Positions 55,505 to 63,800 of a stretch of 64,000 bases of DNA are shown here, one piece after another. This stretch comes from Sphingomonas sp. TREG-RG-20F-R18-01 (GTDB lineage: Bacteria > Pseudomonadota > Alphaproteobacteria > Sphingomonadales > Sphingomonadaceae). Within the stretch, counting starts at the first letter, position 1. The number at the start of each line of letters is the position of its first letter. The translations under genes and the position numbers were made by a program. The notes under the pieces were generated by a model, which searched no databases, was not told the DNA's origin, and saw only the letters and a list, made by a program, of their open reading frames with translations. The stretch covers positions 930,001 to 994,000 of the forward strand of contig NZ_JAKNQQ010000001.1 in assembly GCF_022662475.1 (NCBI RefSeq), given 5' to 3'.

Positions 55505-56113
55505 GTGGCGCGCGAATCCGAAAAGAAAGACCGACCCAATGCTCGTTTCCACGGTCGCGTGGAGGGGACCGGACGCCCGTGCTCGCACCCCGGCTGCCCC
55601 GAACCGGGCGAATTCCGCGCGCCGCCCGAAGAGGGCCCGGCAAACGGGTTCGAAGGGCCGCGGCCGTATCGCTGGTTCTGCCTCGAGCATGTCCGTGCGT
55701 TCAACGCGCGCTACAACTTCTTTTCCGGCATGAGCCCGGACGAAATCCAGCAACAGCAACGCCCCTTCTCCGGATGGGAACGCGAGACCCGCGCGTTCGC
55801 GCATTCGGGCGCGGACGTGCCGCCGAAATGGTCCGACTTCCATGATCCGCTCGACGCGATCGGTGCGCGCTTCCGCCGCGCGGCGGAGGCGCAGCGCAAG
55901 GACGGCCGTCCGTTATCGGAGGCGGACCGGCGCTCGCTCAAGGTGCTGGGTCTCGCGACCGACGTCGACCGGCGCGCGCTGCGCGAACGCTATGCCGAGC
56001 TCGTGCGGCGCTATCACCCGGATCGTAACGGCGGGGACCGGAGCTTCGAGTCGAAGCTGCAGGAGGTGATCGGTGCCTATACGCAGTTGAAGGGCGCACC
56101 GGCGTTCGCGTGA
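55505..56113 (+). CDS. DnaJ-domain protein with N-terminal Cys-rich region
   Basis: A 202-residue J-domain protein. An N-terminal part has CSHPGC and WFCLEHV, which may bind zinc (inferred), and a middle helix pair. The J domain is C-terminal (about 140-202) with RRYHPDRNGGD holding the HPD needed to stimulate Hsp70. It starts with GTG 55505 because AGGGAG is 5 bases upstream; a TTG further 5' has no ribosome site. Divergent from bolA; this pairing is common in sphingomonads and allied groups. Confidence 0.88.
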   Translation: MARESEKKDRPNARFHGRVEGTGRPCSHPGCPEPGEFRAPPEEGPANGFEGPRPYRWFCLEHVRAFNARYNFFSGMSPDEIQQQQRPFSGWERETRAFAHSGADVPPKWSDFHDPLDAIGARFRRAAEAQRKDGRPLSEADRRSLKVLGLATDVDRRALRERYAELVRRYHPDRNGGDRSFESKLQEVIGAYTQLKGAPAFA

Positions 56114-56135
56114 TTGCGCAGCGCTCGCCCATCCG

Positions 56136-56232
56136 CCGTCATCCGGGGCCTGTTCTGGGGTGCACCGCGGCGCCCAAAGGCTTCCGTGGATCACGTGGCT
56201 CGGTCGATCCCGGCACAGCGGCAGGATGACGG
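56136..56232. repeat. Inverted CCGTCATCC arms
   Basis: CCGTCATCC (56136-56144) and GGATGACGG (56224-56232) face each other across 79 bp in the gap between the convergent J-protein and VOC genes. It resembles the paired design of families A-C, with a different sequence; a single copy, so weak. Confidence 0.5.
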
Positions 56233-56309
56233 GCGGGTGATGAAAGGCGCTGCCGGGCAGCAGACCCCGAGCGCAACGTCACGTGTCGGGCCATCGGGAT
56301 GCTTGCCGC

Positions 56310-57092
56310 CTACGCAACCGCCCCCGGTGCGACGACCCCGAAGGTAACCCCGTGGGGATCGGTCGCCAGGATGATCCGGTCGCCGCCGGGGACATCCTGC
56401 GGCCCCATCAGCACCGTCCCGCCGCCATCCCGGACCGCCGCCGCCGCTGCGTCGATATCAGGCGCGCGGAAATAGAAATTCCAGCCCGGCGCCGGCTCGC
56501 CGTTCCGGCAGGGCATGGTAGCGCCGATCTGGCCACCGCCGGCGTCAACGAAGACATAGTCGCCGCGCCCCTCGGGCATCGTCATCTTGTCGGGATAGGT
56601 CCAGCCGAACAGCTGTGCGTAGAAGGCGTTGGCCGATGCCTGGTCCGGCGTAACGAGTTCGTTCCAGCTGCATTTGCCCATGCCGGTCCGATCGAACACA
56701 CCGCTCTCGCCGACCGGCTCGGGCTGCATGATGTACAGCGGAATGCCCTGGGGATCGTTCGCGAGCGCGATTCGGCCAATGTCGGGGATGGTCCACGGTT
56801 CCATCAGGATCGTACCACCGGCGGCGGTCACTTCCGCCGCCTTCGCATCGACGTCCGCGACATTGAGGTAGAACAGCCAGCGCGGCTTCGCCCCTGCCGC
56901 GGCCATCTCGTCGGTCAGCCGCATCACGCCGCCCACAGTATCGGTGCCACTCGTAATCATGCGGTAATCCATCGCGCCCGTTGGTTCCGGCTCGATGCTC
57001 CAGCCAATCACCGCATCGTAGAAGACCCGCGACGCGGATGGATCGGGGCTGACCAGTTCGTACCAGATTGGCATGCCATGACCGTTCGCCAT
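56310..57092 (-). CDS. VOC family protein, two-domain
   Basis: A 260-residue protein made of two glyoxalase-like domains (about 5-120 and 130-250), each with the beta-alpha-beta-beta-beta pattern; WYELVSPDPSASRVFYDAVI and WNELVTPDQASANAFYAQLF are equivalent starts. Such fused VOC proteins are often called CFP30-like; the catalytic role is unknown. Two ATGs stand in a row; 57092 sits 5 bases from AGGAGG, 57095 only 2. Last gene of the VOC-GST-DUF1428-VOC set. Confidence 0.87.
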   Translation of the reverse strand: MANGHGMPIWYELVSPDPSASRVFYDAVIGWSIEPEPTGAMDYRMITSGTDTVGGVMRLTDEMAAAGAKPRWLFYLNVADVDAKAAEVTAAGGTILMEPWTIPDIGRIALANDPQGIPLYIMQPEPVGESGVFDRTGMGKCSWNELVTPDQASANAFYAQLFGWTYPDKMTMPEGRGDYVFVDAGGGQIGATMPCRNGEPAPGWNFYFRAPDIDAAAAAVRDGGGTVLMGPQDVPGGDRIILATDPHGVTFGVVAPGAVA

Positions 57093-57117
57093 CATTCCCT
57101 CCTGCTGTCCGGCGCGA

Positions 57118-57474
57118 TCAGACGTCGAGTACCGCCTGAAAGCCCCCGAAGATCATCCGCGCGCCGTCGATCGGCATGGCGGCGCCGGCGGGCACCATGC
57201 GCGGGTCCTCACGGACCAGCGCCATTCCGGCGTCGCGGGTCGCCTTGTCGGGCCATTCGATCCATGACAACACCACGGTCTCGTCGTCGGCGGCCTGGAC
57301 CGCCCGGCGAAAGTCGGTGACTTTGCCATCGGGCACGTCATCGGCCCAGCCCTCGACGATCCGGGTTGCGCCATGGTCCTTGAAGATCGGCGCAATCGCC
57401 TCGGCGAAACGGGCGTAGCCCGCGCTGTCGGTTCCTGCCTTCACCGGGATGACCAAGCCATCGATATAGATCAT
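57118..57474 (-). CDS. DUF1428 family protein
   Basis: A 118-residue dimeric ferredoxin-like fold protein. MIYIDGLVIPVKAG, ATRIVEGWADDVPDGKVTDF, WIEWPDKATRDAG and MFGGF-like MIFGGFQAVLDV define DUF1428. Function is unknown; it is common in stress or detoxification operons. ATG overlaps the GST stop (ATGA). Confidence 0.9.
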   Translation of the reverse strand: MIYIDGLVIPVKAGTDSAGYARFAEAIAPIFKDHGATRIVEGWADDVPDGKVTDFRRAVQAADDETVVLSWIEWPDKATRDAGMALVREDPRMVPAGAAMPIDGARMIFGGFQAVLDV

Positions 57475-58130
57475 GCCGTCACCTCCGCCCGCTTGTCCGC
57501 CGGCGCATACAGCGCGAGCCGATCCGCAAGCGCCTTGCGAAAGGCCGGACGCGCGGTGCAGCGGTCGAGATAGGCCAGCAGCGTGGGATAGGCGGCGAGG
57601 ATCTCGTTACGCGGCACGCTCCGCAGCACGCATGCCATGATGAGGTCCCCGGCGCTGAACGCATCGTCCAGAAACGTCTTGTCGCCCAGCGCAGTGGCAA
57701 GATCGCCGAGCCGGGCGCGCAACGCCTCCACCACCGCGGGGCGCCGCGTTGAAGACCAGGGCTTGTCCGCCTGGAACAGGTCGACCGTGACCAGATCGGT
57801 GACGAACGGTTCGACCGAATTGAGCGCGGCGATCACCCATTGCTCGGCGCGCGCCCGCCCGGGCGGATCGGCCGGCAGCAACCCCGGGGCCTGTCGCGCG
57901 ATATGGAGCACGATCGCCCCCGATTCGAACAGCTCGACCCTGTCGTCGCGATAGGTGGGAACCTGCCCGAACGGCTGGAACGCACGATGTTCGGGAGTCT
58001 TGGCGCTTTCCACCAGATCGACGTGATAGGCGACCCCGGTTTCCTCGAACGCCCAGCGCGCGCGGATGTCGCGGACATGGCCCCGCGCGAACGGTGGTAC
58101 CCATCGGAACGTCGTGATGCTGGGGATCAT
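57471..58130 (-). CDS. Glutathione S-transferase family protein
   Basis: A 219-residue GST. FRWVPPFARGHVRDIRARWA is the N-terminal site, followed by the GQVPTYRDD cis-proline and LFESGAIVLHIA. The C-terminal helices have FSAGDLIMACVL (N-cap). The start at ATG 58130 is preceded by GGGAG; a further ATG at 58151 lacks a site. It overlaps DUF1428. Confidence 0.87.
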   Translation of the reverse strand: MIPSITTFRWVPPFARGHVRDIRARWAFEETGVAYHVDLVESAKTPEHRAFQPFGQVPTYRDDRVELFESGAIVLHIARQAPGLLPADPPGRARAEQWVIAALNSVEPFVTDLVTVDLFQADKPWSSTRRPAVVEALRARLGDLATALGDKTFLDDAFSAGDLIMACVLRSVPRNEILAAYPTLLAYLDRCTARPAFRKALADRLALYAPADKRAEVTA

Positions 58131-58157
58131 GCCGCCATCTCCCGATCCCATCGTGCT

Positions 58158-58589
58158 TCAGGCCACCGCCTCGCCTTCGGCCATGGCAGCGACAGCTGCC
58201 GTTTCGTCCATCCACATCGGCCCGAAGCCATGCCCGTCGGGATCCTCGACCCCGCGCGAATACATGAAGCCTAGGTCTTCCGCGCCATGCACCTCGCGCC
58301 CGCCGGCGGCGACGGCCGCGGCGGCGAAGGCATCGACCGCCGCACGGCTTTCGCACGACAGCGCAAAAAGGGCGGCGCTCGTCGCTCCGACATCGGCGAC
58401 CGGTTTGGGCGTCAGCGTCCGATAAAAATGGTGGCTCGCCAGCATGAAGGTGATCGTATCCGACCAGGTCATCGCCGCCGCCTGATCCCCCGACATGCGC
58501 GGGTCGCGGGTGCACCCGATCGCTTCGTAGAACGCCGTCGAAACCGCCACGTCGGCCACCGGCAGGCTGATGAAGATCGTCTTGGCCAC
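58158..58589 (-). CDS. VOC family protein (lactoylglutathione lyase-like)
   Basis: A 143-residue glyoxalase-fold protein with FISLPVADVAVSTAFYEAIG at the start and VEDPDGHGFGPMWMD near the end, as in the uncharacterised 'extradiol/glyoxalase' YaeR group. Metal ligands are not certain. First gene of the operon, divergent from the HxlR gene over 66 bp. Confidence 0.85.
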   Translation of the reverse strand: MAKTIFISLPVADVAVSTAFYEAIGCTRDPRMSGDQAAAMTWSDTITFMLASHHFYRTLTPKPVADVGATSAALFALSCESRAAVDAFAAAAVAAGGREVHGAEDLGFMYSRGVEDPDGHGFGPMWMDETAAVAAMAEGEAVA

Positions 58590-58616
58590 GGCGCACTATC
58601 CCCTTTGCGACTCGTC

Positions 58617-58648
58617 GTTTGCAAAGACTGCTCCGACTGGTTAGCAAA
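58617..58648. promoter_or_regulatory. Direct repeat GTTWGCAAA between VOC operon and HxlR gene
   Basis: GTTTGCAAA (58617-58625) and GTTAGCAAA (58640-58648) lie 23 bases apart, about two helix turns, in the divergent gap just before the HxlR start. They are good candidates for HxlR binding and autoregulation; inferred from layout. Confidence 0.5.
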
Positions 58649-58655
58649 AACAACC

Positions 58656-59336
58656 ATGAAGTTAGAAAAGATAACCACGGAGCGCTGGTATGACGACGCC
58701 TGCGGGACCGCGCTGGCGCTCGAGTTTCTCGGCGAACGCTGGGCGCTGCTGATCGTGCGCGAGCTCCTGCTGGGCCCGCGCCGTTTCGGCGAGATCCGGA
58801 GCGGCCTGCCGGGCGTGAGCGCCAACGTCCTGACACAGCGGCTGCAAACGCTGGAGGCCGCCGGGGTGTTGACGCGGGAAACCGCGCCGCGCCCCGCGCA
58901 TGTTCAGGCCTATGCGCTGACGCCGTGGGGCCGCGAGGCAGAACCGATCGTCATGGCGCTCGGACGCTGGGCGCTTCGCTCCCCCGCGCATGATCCGTCG
59001 CTGCCGTTTTCGCCCGTCTCGGTGATGCTGGCGCTGCGCATGATGCTCCTGCCCGAGCGTACGCGCGGCTTCGACGCGACGATCGGCTTTCGCATGGGCA
59101 ACGACGGCTATTGCGCGCGGGTCGTGAACGGCATGGTGCTGATCGAACGTGGCGCGCTCGACCGCGCCGGTGCCGTCCTTTCGGGTGAGCCCAACGCGTT
59201 CCTGCCCGCGCTGTTCGGCACCACGCCGCTGCCGGACGTCGTTGCCAAAGGCAGGCTAGACGTCACCGGCGACGTCGCGCTGGCCACGCGTTTCTGCACG
59301 TTTTTCGAGCTTCCGCCAAAGATCGGATGCAACTGA
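58656..59336 (+). CDS. HxlR-family regulator with C-terminal SCP2-like domain
   Basis: A 226-residue regulator. The winged helix (about 15-100) has LEFLGERWALLIVRELLLGPRRFGEIR and LPGVSANVLTQRLQTLEAAG, the HxlR core, and a cysteine at about 15 in DDACGT where redox-sensing relatives have one. Typical HxlR proteins end near 110-140; here about 80 further residues (MLIERG, LSGEPNAFLPALFG, LDVTGD) look like a sterol carrier SCP2-type ligand domain. It probably controls the divergent VOC-GST-DUF1428-VOC operon. Confidence 0.87.
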   Translation: MKLEKITTERWYDDACGTALALEFLGERWALLIVRELLLGPRRFGEIRSGLPGVSANVLTQRLQTLEAAGVLTRETAPRPAHVQAYALTPWGREAEPIVMALGRWALRSPAHDPSLPFSPVSVMLALRMMLLPERTRGFDATIGFRMGNDGYCARVVNGMVLIERGALDRAGAVLSGEPNAFLPALFGTTPLPDVVAKGRLDVTGDVALATRFCTFFELPPKIGCN

Positions 59337-59400
59337 CGGCTCGACTTGGCGCGCCGCAAACGTCTAGGGAGGGATGACCTTCTGTAAGAGCGCCCCCCTC

Positions 59401-60411
59401 ATGACCGATCTCCCCAACACCCAGCCCGACAGCCGCGAGACGACGATCCTCGACGCGCCCGATCGTATGGTGAAAGTCCGCGACCTGTTCGGGATCGATT
59501 CGGACATGGAAGTCCCCGCGTTCAGCGAAGCCGACGAGCGCGTTCCCGATCTCGACCCGGCCTATGTGTTCGACGCGCCGACCACGCTCGCGATCTGTGC
59601 TGGCTTCGCGCACAACCGCCGCGTGATGGTCCAGGGCTATCACGGCACCGGCAAGTCGACGCACATCGAACAAGTCGCGGCACGCCTCAAATGGCCGTGC
59701 ATCCGCATCAACCTCGACGCGCACATCAGCCGCATCGATCTGGTCGGCCGCGACGCGATCGTGCTGCGCGATGGCCAGCAGGTCACCGAATTTCGCGAAG
59801 GCCTGCTCCCCTGGGCGCTGCAGACCCCGACCGCGCTCGTGTTCGACGAATATGACGCGGGCCGCCCCGACGTGATGTTCGTGATCCAGCGCGTGCTCGA
59901 GACCGAGGGCAAGCTGACGCTGCTCGACCAGAACCGCGTGATCCGCCCGAACCCGTATTTCCGCCTGTTCGCGACCGCCAACACGGTCGGCCTTGGCGAC
60001 ACGTCGGGCCTGTATCATGGCACGCAGCAGATCAACCAGGGCCAGATGGACCGCTGGAACATCGTCGTCACGCTCAACTATCTGCCGGCGGCAGTCGAGG
60101 CGCGGATCGTGCTCGCCAAGTCGGGCGAATATGACAAGCCGACCGGCAAGGCCGAGGTCGAAAACATGGTGCGCGTCGCGGATCTCACCCGCCGCGGCTT
60201 CATGAACGGCGACATCTCGACCGTGATGAGCCCGCGCACCGTCATCACCTGGGCGCAGAACACGCTGATCTTCGGCGATGTCGGCTTCGCGTTCCGCCTG
60301 TCGTTTCTCAACAAGTGCGACGAGACCGAGCGGTCGCTGGTCGCGGAATATTATCAGCGCGTGTTCGGCAAGGACCTGCCCGAGAGCGTCGTCGGCGCTG
60401 GCGTCAAGTAA
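59401..60411 (+). CDS. cobS: Cobaltochelatase subunit CobS (AAA+)
   Basis: ATPase of the aerobic cobalt chelatase, 336 residues. Walker [11 protein letters not shown] (about 79), Walker [11 protein letters not shown] and [14 protein letters not shown] (sensor) are present. NIDLD-like [17 protein letters not shown] is the CobS signature. I start at ATG 59401 (MTDLPNTQ); another ATG at 59374 is only 1 base from its AGGGAGG. The usual partner cobT does not follow; the next gene is a small exported protein. Confidence 0.9.
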   Translation: MTDLPNTQPDSRETTILDAPDRMVKVRDLFGIDSDMEVPAFSEADERVPDLDPAYVFDAPTTLAICAGFAHNRRVMVQGYHGTGKSTHIEQVAARLKWPCIRINLDAHISRIDLVGRDAIVLRDGQQVTEFREGLLPWALQTPTALVFDEYDAGRPDVMFVIQRVLETEGKLTLLDQNRVIRPNPYFRLFATANTVGLGDTSGLYHGTQQINQGQMDRWNIVVTLNYLPAAVEARIVLAKSGEYDKPTGKAEVENMVRVADLTRRGFMNGDISTVMSPRTVITWAQNTLIFGDVGFAFRLSFLNKCDETERSLVAEYYQRVFGKDLPESVVGAGVK

Positions 60412-60942
60412 ATGCTGCTGCTCGCCCTGCTCCTTCAGGCCGCCACATCGACTCCGGTGCCGTGGGCGGTGACGACCAAGGTCAACGGGGCGAGCACGGC
60501 AACCTCGGCGTCCGTCTGGTCGCAGGACGGCGCGGCGCGGCTGGTGGTGCGGTGCGACGCCGCGAACGAGAAGATCGTCTCGATCCAGTTCATCCCGCGC
60601 GGCGGTTTCCCTGCCGCGCAGCCGCGCCCGGTGTCGATGAACATCGACGACAATGGCTGGCTCGGGTCGAACTGGCAGTTTCCCGGAAGTGGCGCGTTCA
60701 CCAGCCAGGATGCGATCGTCACCACGCTCGCGGCGCAGATCGCGCACGGCAAGGCGATCAAGGTGCGGGTGATCAACCCGGACAATACGCCGGTCGACGT
60801 GACCTTCACCGGCCCGGCGACCGATGCGCCGGTCAAGCGCGTGCTGAGCGCGTGCGGCTATGAACTGGGGGTGGTCCCGGCGCGGTCGGCAGTGCCGGTA
60901 GCCGCACCTGCCGCCAAGCCGACGCCCGCAGACGAGGAATAA
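60412..60942 (+). CDS. Exported protein of unknown function
   Basis: A 176-residue protein with a short signal peptide (MLLLALLLQAATS) and a beta-rich body; VWSQDGAARLVVRCDAANEK and NWQFPGSGAFTSQDAI stand out, with cysteines at about 48 and 147, and an Ala/Pro-rich tail. I recognise no family. Its ATG follows at once on the cobS stop (TAAATG), so the two are co-transcribed; it is unclear whether that is functional. Confidence 0.75.
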   Translation: MLLLALLLQAATSTPVPWAVTTKVNGASTATSASVWSQDGAARLVVRCDAANEKIVSIQFIPRGGFPAAQPRPVSMNIDDNGWLGSNWQFPGSGAFTSQDAIVTTLAAQIAHGKAIKVRVINPDNTPVDVTFTGPATDAPVKRVLSACGYELGVVPARSAVPVAAPAAKPTPADEE

Positions 60943-60945
60943 GCC

Positions 60946-61368
60946 ATGCAGCTCGGCCGTCTCAACCATGTCGGCATCGCGACGCCGTCGATCGAGAAGT
61001 CGATTGCGATCTACCGCGACCTGATGGGCGCGACACGGATCGGCGCGCCGTTCGATCTCCCCGCACAGGGGGTGAAGGTCTGCTTCATCGATACGCCCAA
61101 CACGCAGATCGAGCTGATCGAGCCGTATGACGACAGCTCGCCGATCGCTGGCTTCCTGCGCAAGAACCCGGCGGGCGGGCAGCATCACGTATGTTTCGAG
61201 GTTCCCGACATCCACGCCGCGGTCGCCGATCTCACGGCGAAGGGCGCGACGATCCTGGGCGAACCGCGCATTGGTGCACACGGCACGCCGATCGTTTTTA
61301 TCCACCCGCGCGACATGGGCGGGGTGCTGGTCGAGCTGATGGAAACGCCCACGGGCGACCACGACTGA
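60946..61368 (+). CDS. mce: Methylmalonyl-CoA epimerase
   Basis: Interconverts the two stereoisomers of methylmalonyl-CoA, a VOC-fold enzyme of 140 residues. GRLNHVGIATPSIEKSI holds the first metal histidine, GGQHHVCFEV the second, and GGVLVELMET the glutamate. It links the PccA and mutase steps encoded near 36-43 kb. It starts 3 bases after the preceding gene. Confidence 0.95.
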   Translation: MQLGRLNHVGIATPSIEKSIAIYRDLMGATRIGAPFDLPAQGVKVCFIDTPNTQIELIEPYDDSSPIAGFLRKNPAGGQHHVCFEVPDIHAAVADLTAKGATILGEPRIGAHGTPIVFIHPRDMGGVLVELMETPTGDHD

Positions 61369-61689
61369 GGCGGGCAATTCGCCCTCTCTTGATCTGTCAT
61401 TCCTGCGAGGGCGAAACCTCTCCAAAGCCAAAGGTGTTCTCCCGCGAAGGCGGGAGCCCAGGAGTCCCGAGAGCTGTGAACCGTTGTTCTGCTTGTCTCT
61501 GGATTCCCGCCTGCGCGGGAAAACAGCAAATGACGCGTCGTGACCCAACTCTGGCAGAGGTCTCTCCCCCGCGGAGATGACGAACCGAAAGCATCCTCCC
61601 CGCCCCCCATTCCGCCCGCGCTTTCCTTTTGGCGCACCTTCGGCTAAGGGCCGCGTTCCCATATTTCCGCAACATCGCTAGAGGTTTGT
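61369..61689. other. 321-bp gap with a family C repeat
   Basis: No gene seen. A family C palindrome pair occupies the middle, and its flanks also resemble those of the 43.4-kb copy. The last part, before infA, should hold its promoter. Confidence 0.6.
61437..61528. repeat. Family C palindrome pair
   Basis: TTCTCCCGCGAAGGCGGGAG with CCAGGAGTC, and the inward partner GATTCCCGC...GCGGGAAAACAGCAA, as at 43.4 kb. Confidence 0.85.
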
Positions 61690-61908
61690 TTGGCCAAGGA
61701 AGAACTGCTCGAAATGCGTGGACAGGTGGTGGAGCTTCTCCCCAACGCCATGTTCCGCGTAAAGCTCGAAAACGACCATGAAATTCTCGGTCATACCGCT
61801 GGCAAGATGCGCAAGAACCGCATCCGCGTCCTGGTGGGCGACGAAGTGCTGGTCGAATTGACCCCCTATGATCTCACCAAGGGTCGGATCACCTATCGCT
61901 TCAAGTGA
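61690..61908 (+). CDS. infA: Translation initiation factor IF-1
   Basis: OB-fold protein that binds the ribosomal A-site during initiation; 72 residues, exactly the family size. [20 protein letters not shown] and [20 protein letters not shown] are IF-1 sequences. It begins with TTG at 61690 with GAGG close upstream; the first ATG is inside the conserved domain. Confidence 0.96.
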   Translation: MAKEELLEMRGQVVELLPNAMFRVKLENDHEILGHTAGKMRKNRIRVLVGDEVLVELTPYDLTKGRITYRFK

Positions 61909-61968
61909 TGGGTCGCTTCAACTGACGGCGTCGCTTCCGCAGGCGGAACCGTTCGGGAAGACACAGTA

Positions 61969-62538
61969 ATGACGCTCGTCCTCGCCTCCGCCTCGCCGCG
62001 CCGCCGTGATCTGCTCGCGCGGCTCGGGGTGACGCCTGGCCGCATCGCCGCGCCCGACATCGACGAAAGTCCGCACAAGGCCGAACCGCCTCGTGTCTAC
62101 GTGACGCGGATCGCCGAGGCCAAGGCGCGCGCGGTGGAGCGTGCCGCGGGCGAGGTGATTCTCGCGGGCGACACGACGATCGCGCTCGGCCGCCGGATCC
62201 TCGGCAAGGCCGAGGACGCGGCCACCGTCCGTACGATGCTCACCGCACTGTCCGGCCGCCGCCACCACTGTCTTACCGCGGTCAGCGTGGTGGACGCTAC
62301 CGGCAAGCTCCGCACCCGGCTGTCCGACACCATCGTCGCGTTCAAGCCGCTCTCCCCCGCCGAGATCCAGGCCTATGGCGATTGCGGCGAAGGGCTGGGC
62401 AAGGCGGGCGGTTATGCGATCCAGGGACGTGCCGAGGCGTTCGTGCGGTTCCTGTCGGGGTCGCATTCGGGCGTGATCGGGCTGCCGCTGTTCGAGACTC
62501 GCGCCTTGCTGCTCGCGGCGGGCGTACCGCTTGACTGA
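61969..62538 (+). CDS. Maf-like nucleoside-triphosphate pyrophosphatase
   Basis: Maf/YhdE-like housecleaning pyrophosphatase, 189 residues, that hydrolyses modified or canonical pyrimidine nucleotides. LVLASASPRRRDLLARLG (nucleotide site), ESPHKAEPP, ILAGDTTIALG and KAGGYAIQGRAEAFV are family motifs. The stop overlaps the following RNase E/G-like gene by 8 bases. Confidence 0.92.
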   Translation: MTLVLASASPRRRDLLARLGVTPGRIAAPDIDESPHKAEPPRVYVTRIAEAKARAVERAAGEVILAGDTTIALGRRILGKAEDAATVRTMLTALSGRRHHCLTAVSVVDATGKLRTRLSDTIVAFKPLSPAEIQAYGDCGEGLGKAGGYAIQGRAEAFVRFLSGSHSGVIGLPLFETRALLLAAGVPLD

Positions 62539-63499
62539 GTGGCTCCACGAGGGCGGGATCGGCGAAACCCGCGCCGCACTGGTCGTCGACGGCGCGATCG
62601 TCGAGGCGCGGATCGAACTGGATCGCCCCGGCGCCCACCCCACCCCCCGGCTCGGCGCGGTGTTCCCCGCCAGGCTGGTCGAGATCACCGTCAAGGGCCG
62701 CGAGGGCCGGGTCAGCTTCGACGGCGGCGAGGCGGTGCTCACGCCGTTGCCCCAGGGCATCACGCAAGGCGCGACGCTGACGGTCGAACTCGTCCGTGAG
62801 GCGATTCCCGAGGCAGGCCGCACCAAGCTTCCGCGCGTCGCCCCCGCCGAGGGCCCGCCGCGCGACGGGCCGGACCTGCTCGCGCGAATCACCGCCAGCG
62901 GCATCCCCGTCCGCACGCTCCATCCGCACGAACCCGATCTGCTCGAGGCGGCGGGCTGGTCCGAGCTGCTCGAGGAAGCGATGACCGGCGACATTCCCTT
63001 CCACGGGCCGGTCGGGGGCGCGCTGCGGATGAGCCCGACGCCCGCGATGACGCTGTTCGACGTCGACGGCTATCCCCCGCTCGAACCGCTCGCGCTCGCG
63101 GCGGCAAAGGCGGTCGCGGCGGCGATCGTGCGGATGGACATCGGCGGGTCGATCGGCATCGACTTCCCGACGCTCACCGGCAAGGCGGCGCGCGCCGCGG
63201 TCGATGCCGCGATCGACGCCGGCCTCCCGCAACCGTTCGACCGGACCGCGATGAACGGCTTCGGTTTCGTCCAGATCATCCGCCGCCGCCCGCGCGCATC
63301 GCTTCCCGAACTGCTCCGCGCCGATCCCGCCGCGGCACAGGCACGCGCGCTGCTCCGCCGAATCGAGCGCACCCCGCCGCCCGTTCCGGCGAATCACCGA
63401 ATCGCGGCGCGAGTCCACGCGGCCTTGCGCGCGCACCCGGACTGGACCGCCGCGCTCGCGAAGCGTACCGGCGTCACTCCGATCTTCGAAAGCGTCTGA
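62531..63499 (+). CDS. Ribonuclease E/G-like protein, shortened
   Basis: A 322-residue protein related to the N-terminal catalytic part of RNase E/G. EWLHEGGIGETRAALVVDG resembles the RNase G start, MRMDIGGSIGIDF-like IVRMDIGGSIGIDFPTLTG is the metal-site region, and the frame ends there, well short of true RNase E (about 900) or RNase G (about 490). The S1 domain is degenerate. It starts with TTG inside maf; the maf-RNase-yacG order is common in sphingomonads. Confidence 0.85.
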   Translation: MTEWLHEGGIGETRAALVVDGAIVEARIELDRPGAHPTPRLGAVFPARLVEITVKGREGRVSFDGGEAVLTPLPQGITQGATLTVELVREAIPEAGRTKLPRVAPAEGPPRDGPDLLARITASGIPVRTLHPHEPDLLEAAGWSELLEEAMTGDIPFHGPVGGALRMSPTPAMTLFDVDGYPPLEPLALAAAKAVAAAIVRMDIGGSIGIDFPTLTGKAARAAVDAAIDAGLPQPFDRTAMNGFGFVQIIRRRPRASLPELLRADPAAAQARALLRRIERTPPPVPANHRIAARVHAALRAHPDWTAALAKRTGVTPIFESV

Positions 63500-63684
63500 T
63501 GCCTCGCACCAAACCCTGCCCGCTGTGCGGAAAACCGCCGTCCGCGGCGCATGCGCCCTTCTGCAGCCAGGGCTGCCGCGACCGCGACCTGCTGCAATGG
63601 CTGGGCGAGGGCTATGCGATTCCGGTGACAACGCCGCCCGGAGATGAAGAAGACGGGCTAGACAGCACGAAATCAGCCGACTAA
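63499..63684 (+). CDS. yacG: DNA gyrase inhibitor YacG
   Basis: A 61-residue zinc protein. CPLCGKP and CSQGCRDRDLLQWL give the C-x2-C and C-x3-C ligands that bind one zinc. In E. coli it binds gyrase B and inhibits it. The ATG overlaps the preceding stop by one base. The end is an acidic tail. Confidence 0.93.
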   Translation: MPRTKPCPLCGKPPSAAHAPFCSQGCRDRDLLQWLGEGYAIPVTTPPGDEEDGLDSTKSAD

Positions 63685-63724
63685 GAGGCCGCTTCCCAGA
63701 CGGCCCCGGCGGGTCGCCCGGTGT

Positions 63725-63800
63725 GCCCGAGTAGCTCAGTTGGTAGAGCATGCGACTGAAAATCGCAGTGTCGGTGGTTCGAATCCGCCCTCGGGCACCA
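63725..63800 (+). tRNA. tRNA-Phe (anticodon GAA)
   Basis: A 76-nt cloverleaf: the acceptor GCCCGAG pairs with CTCGGGC, the anticodon loop CTGAAAA carries GAA, the T-loop is TTCGAAT and CCA is encoded. The next 200 bp to the end of the window show no gene or copy of the tRNA end that would indicate an integrated element. Confidence 0.96.
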
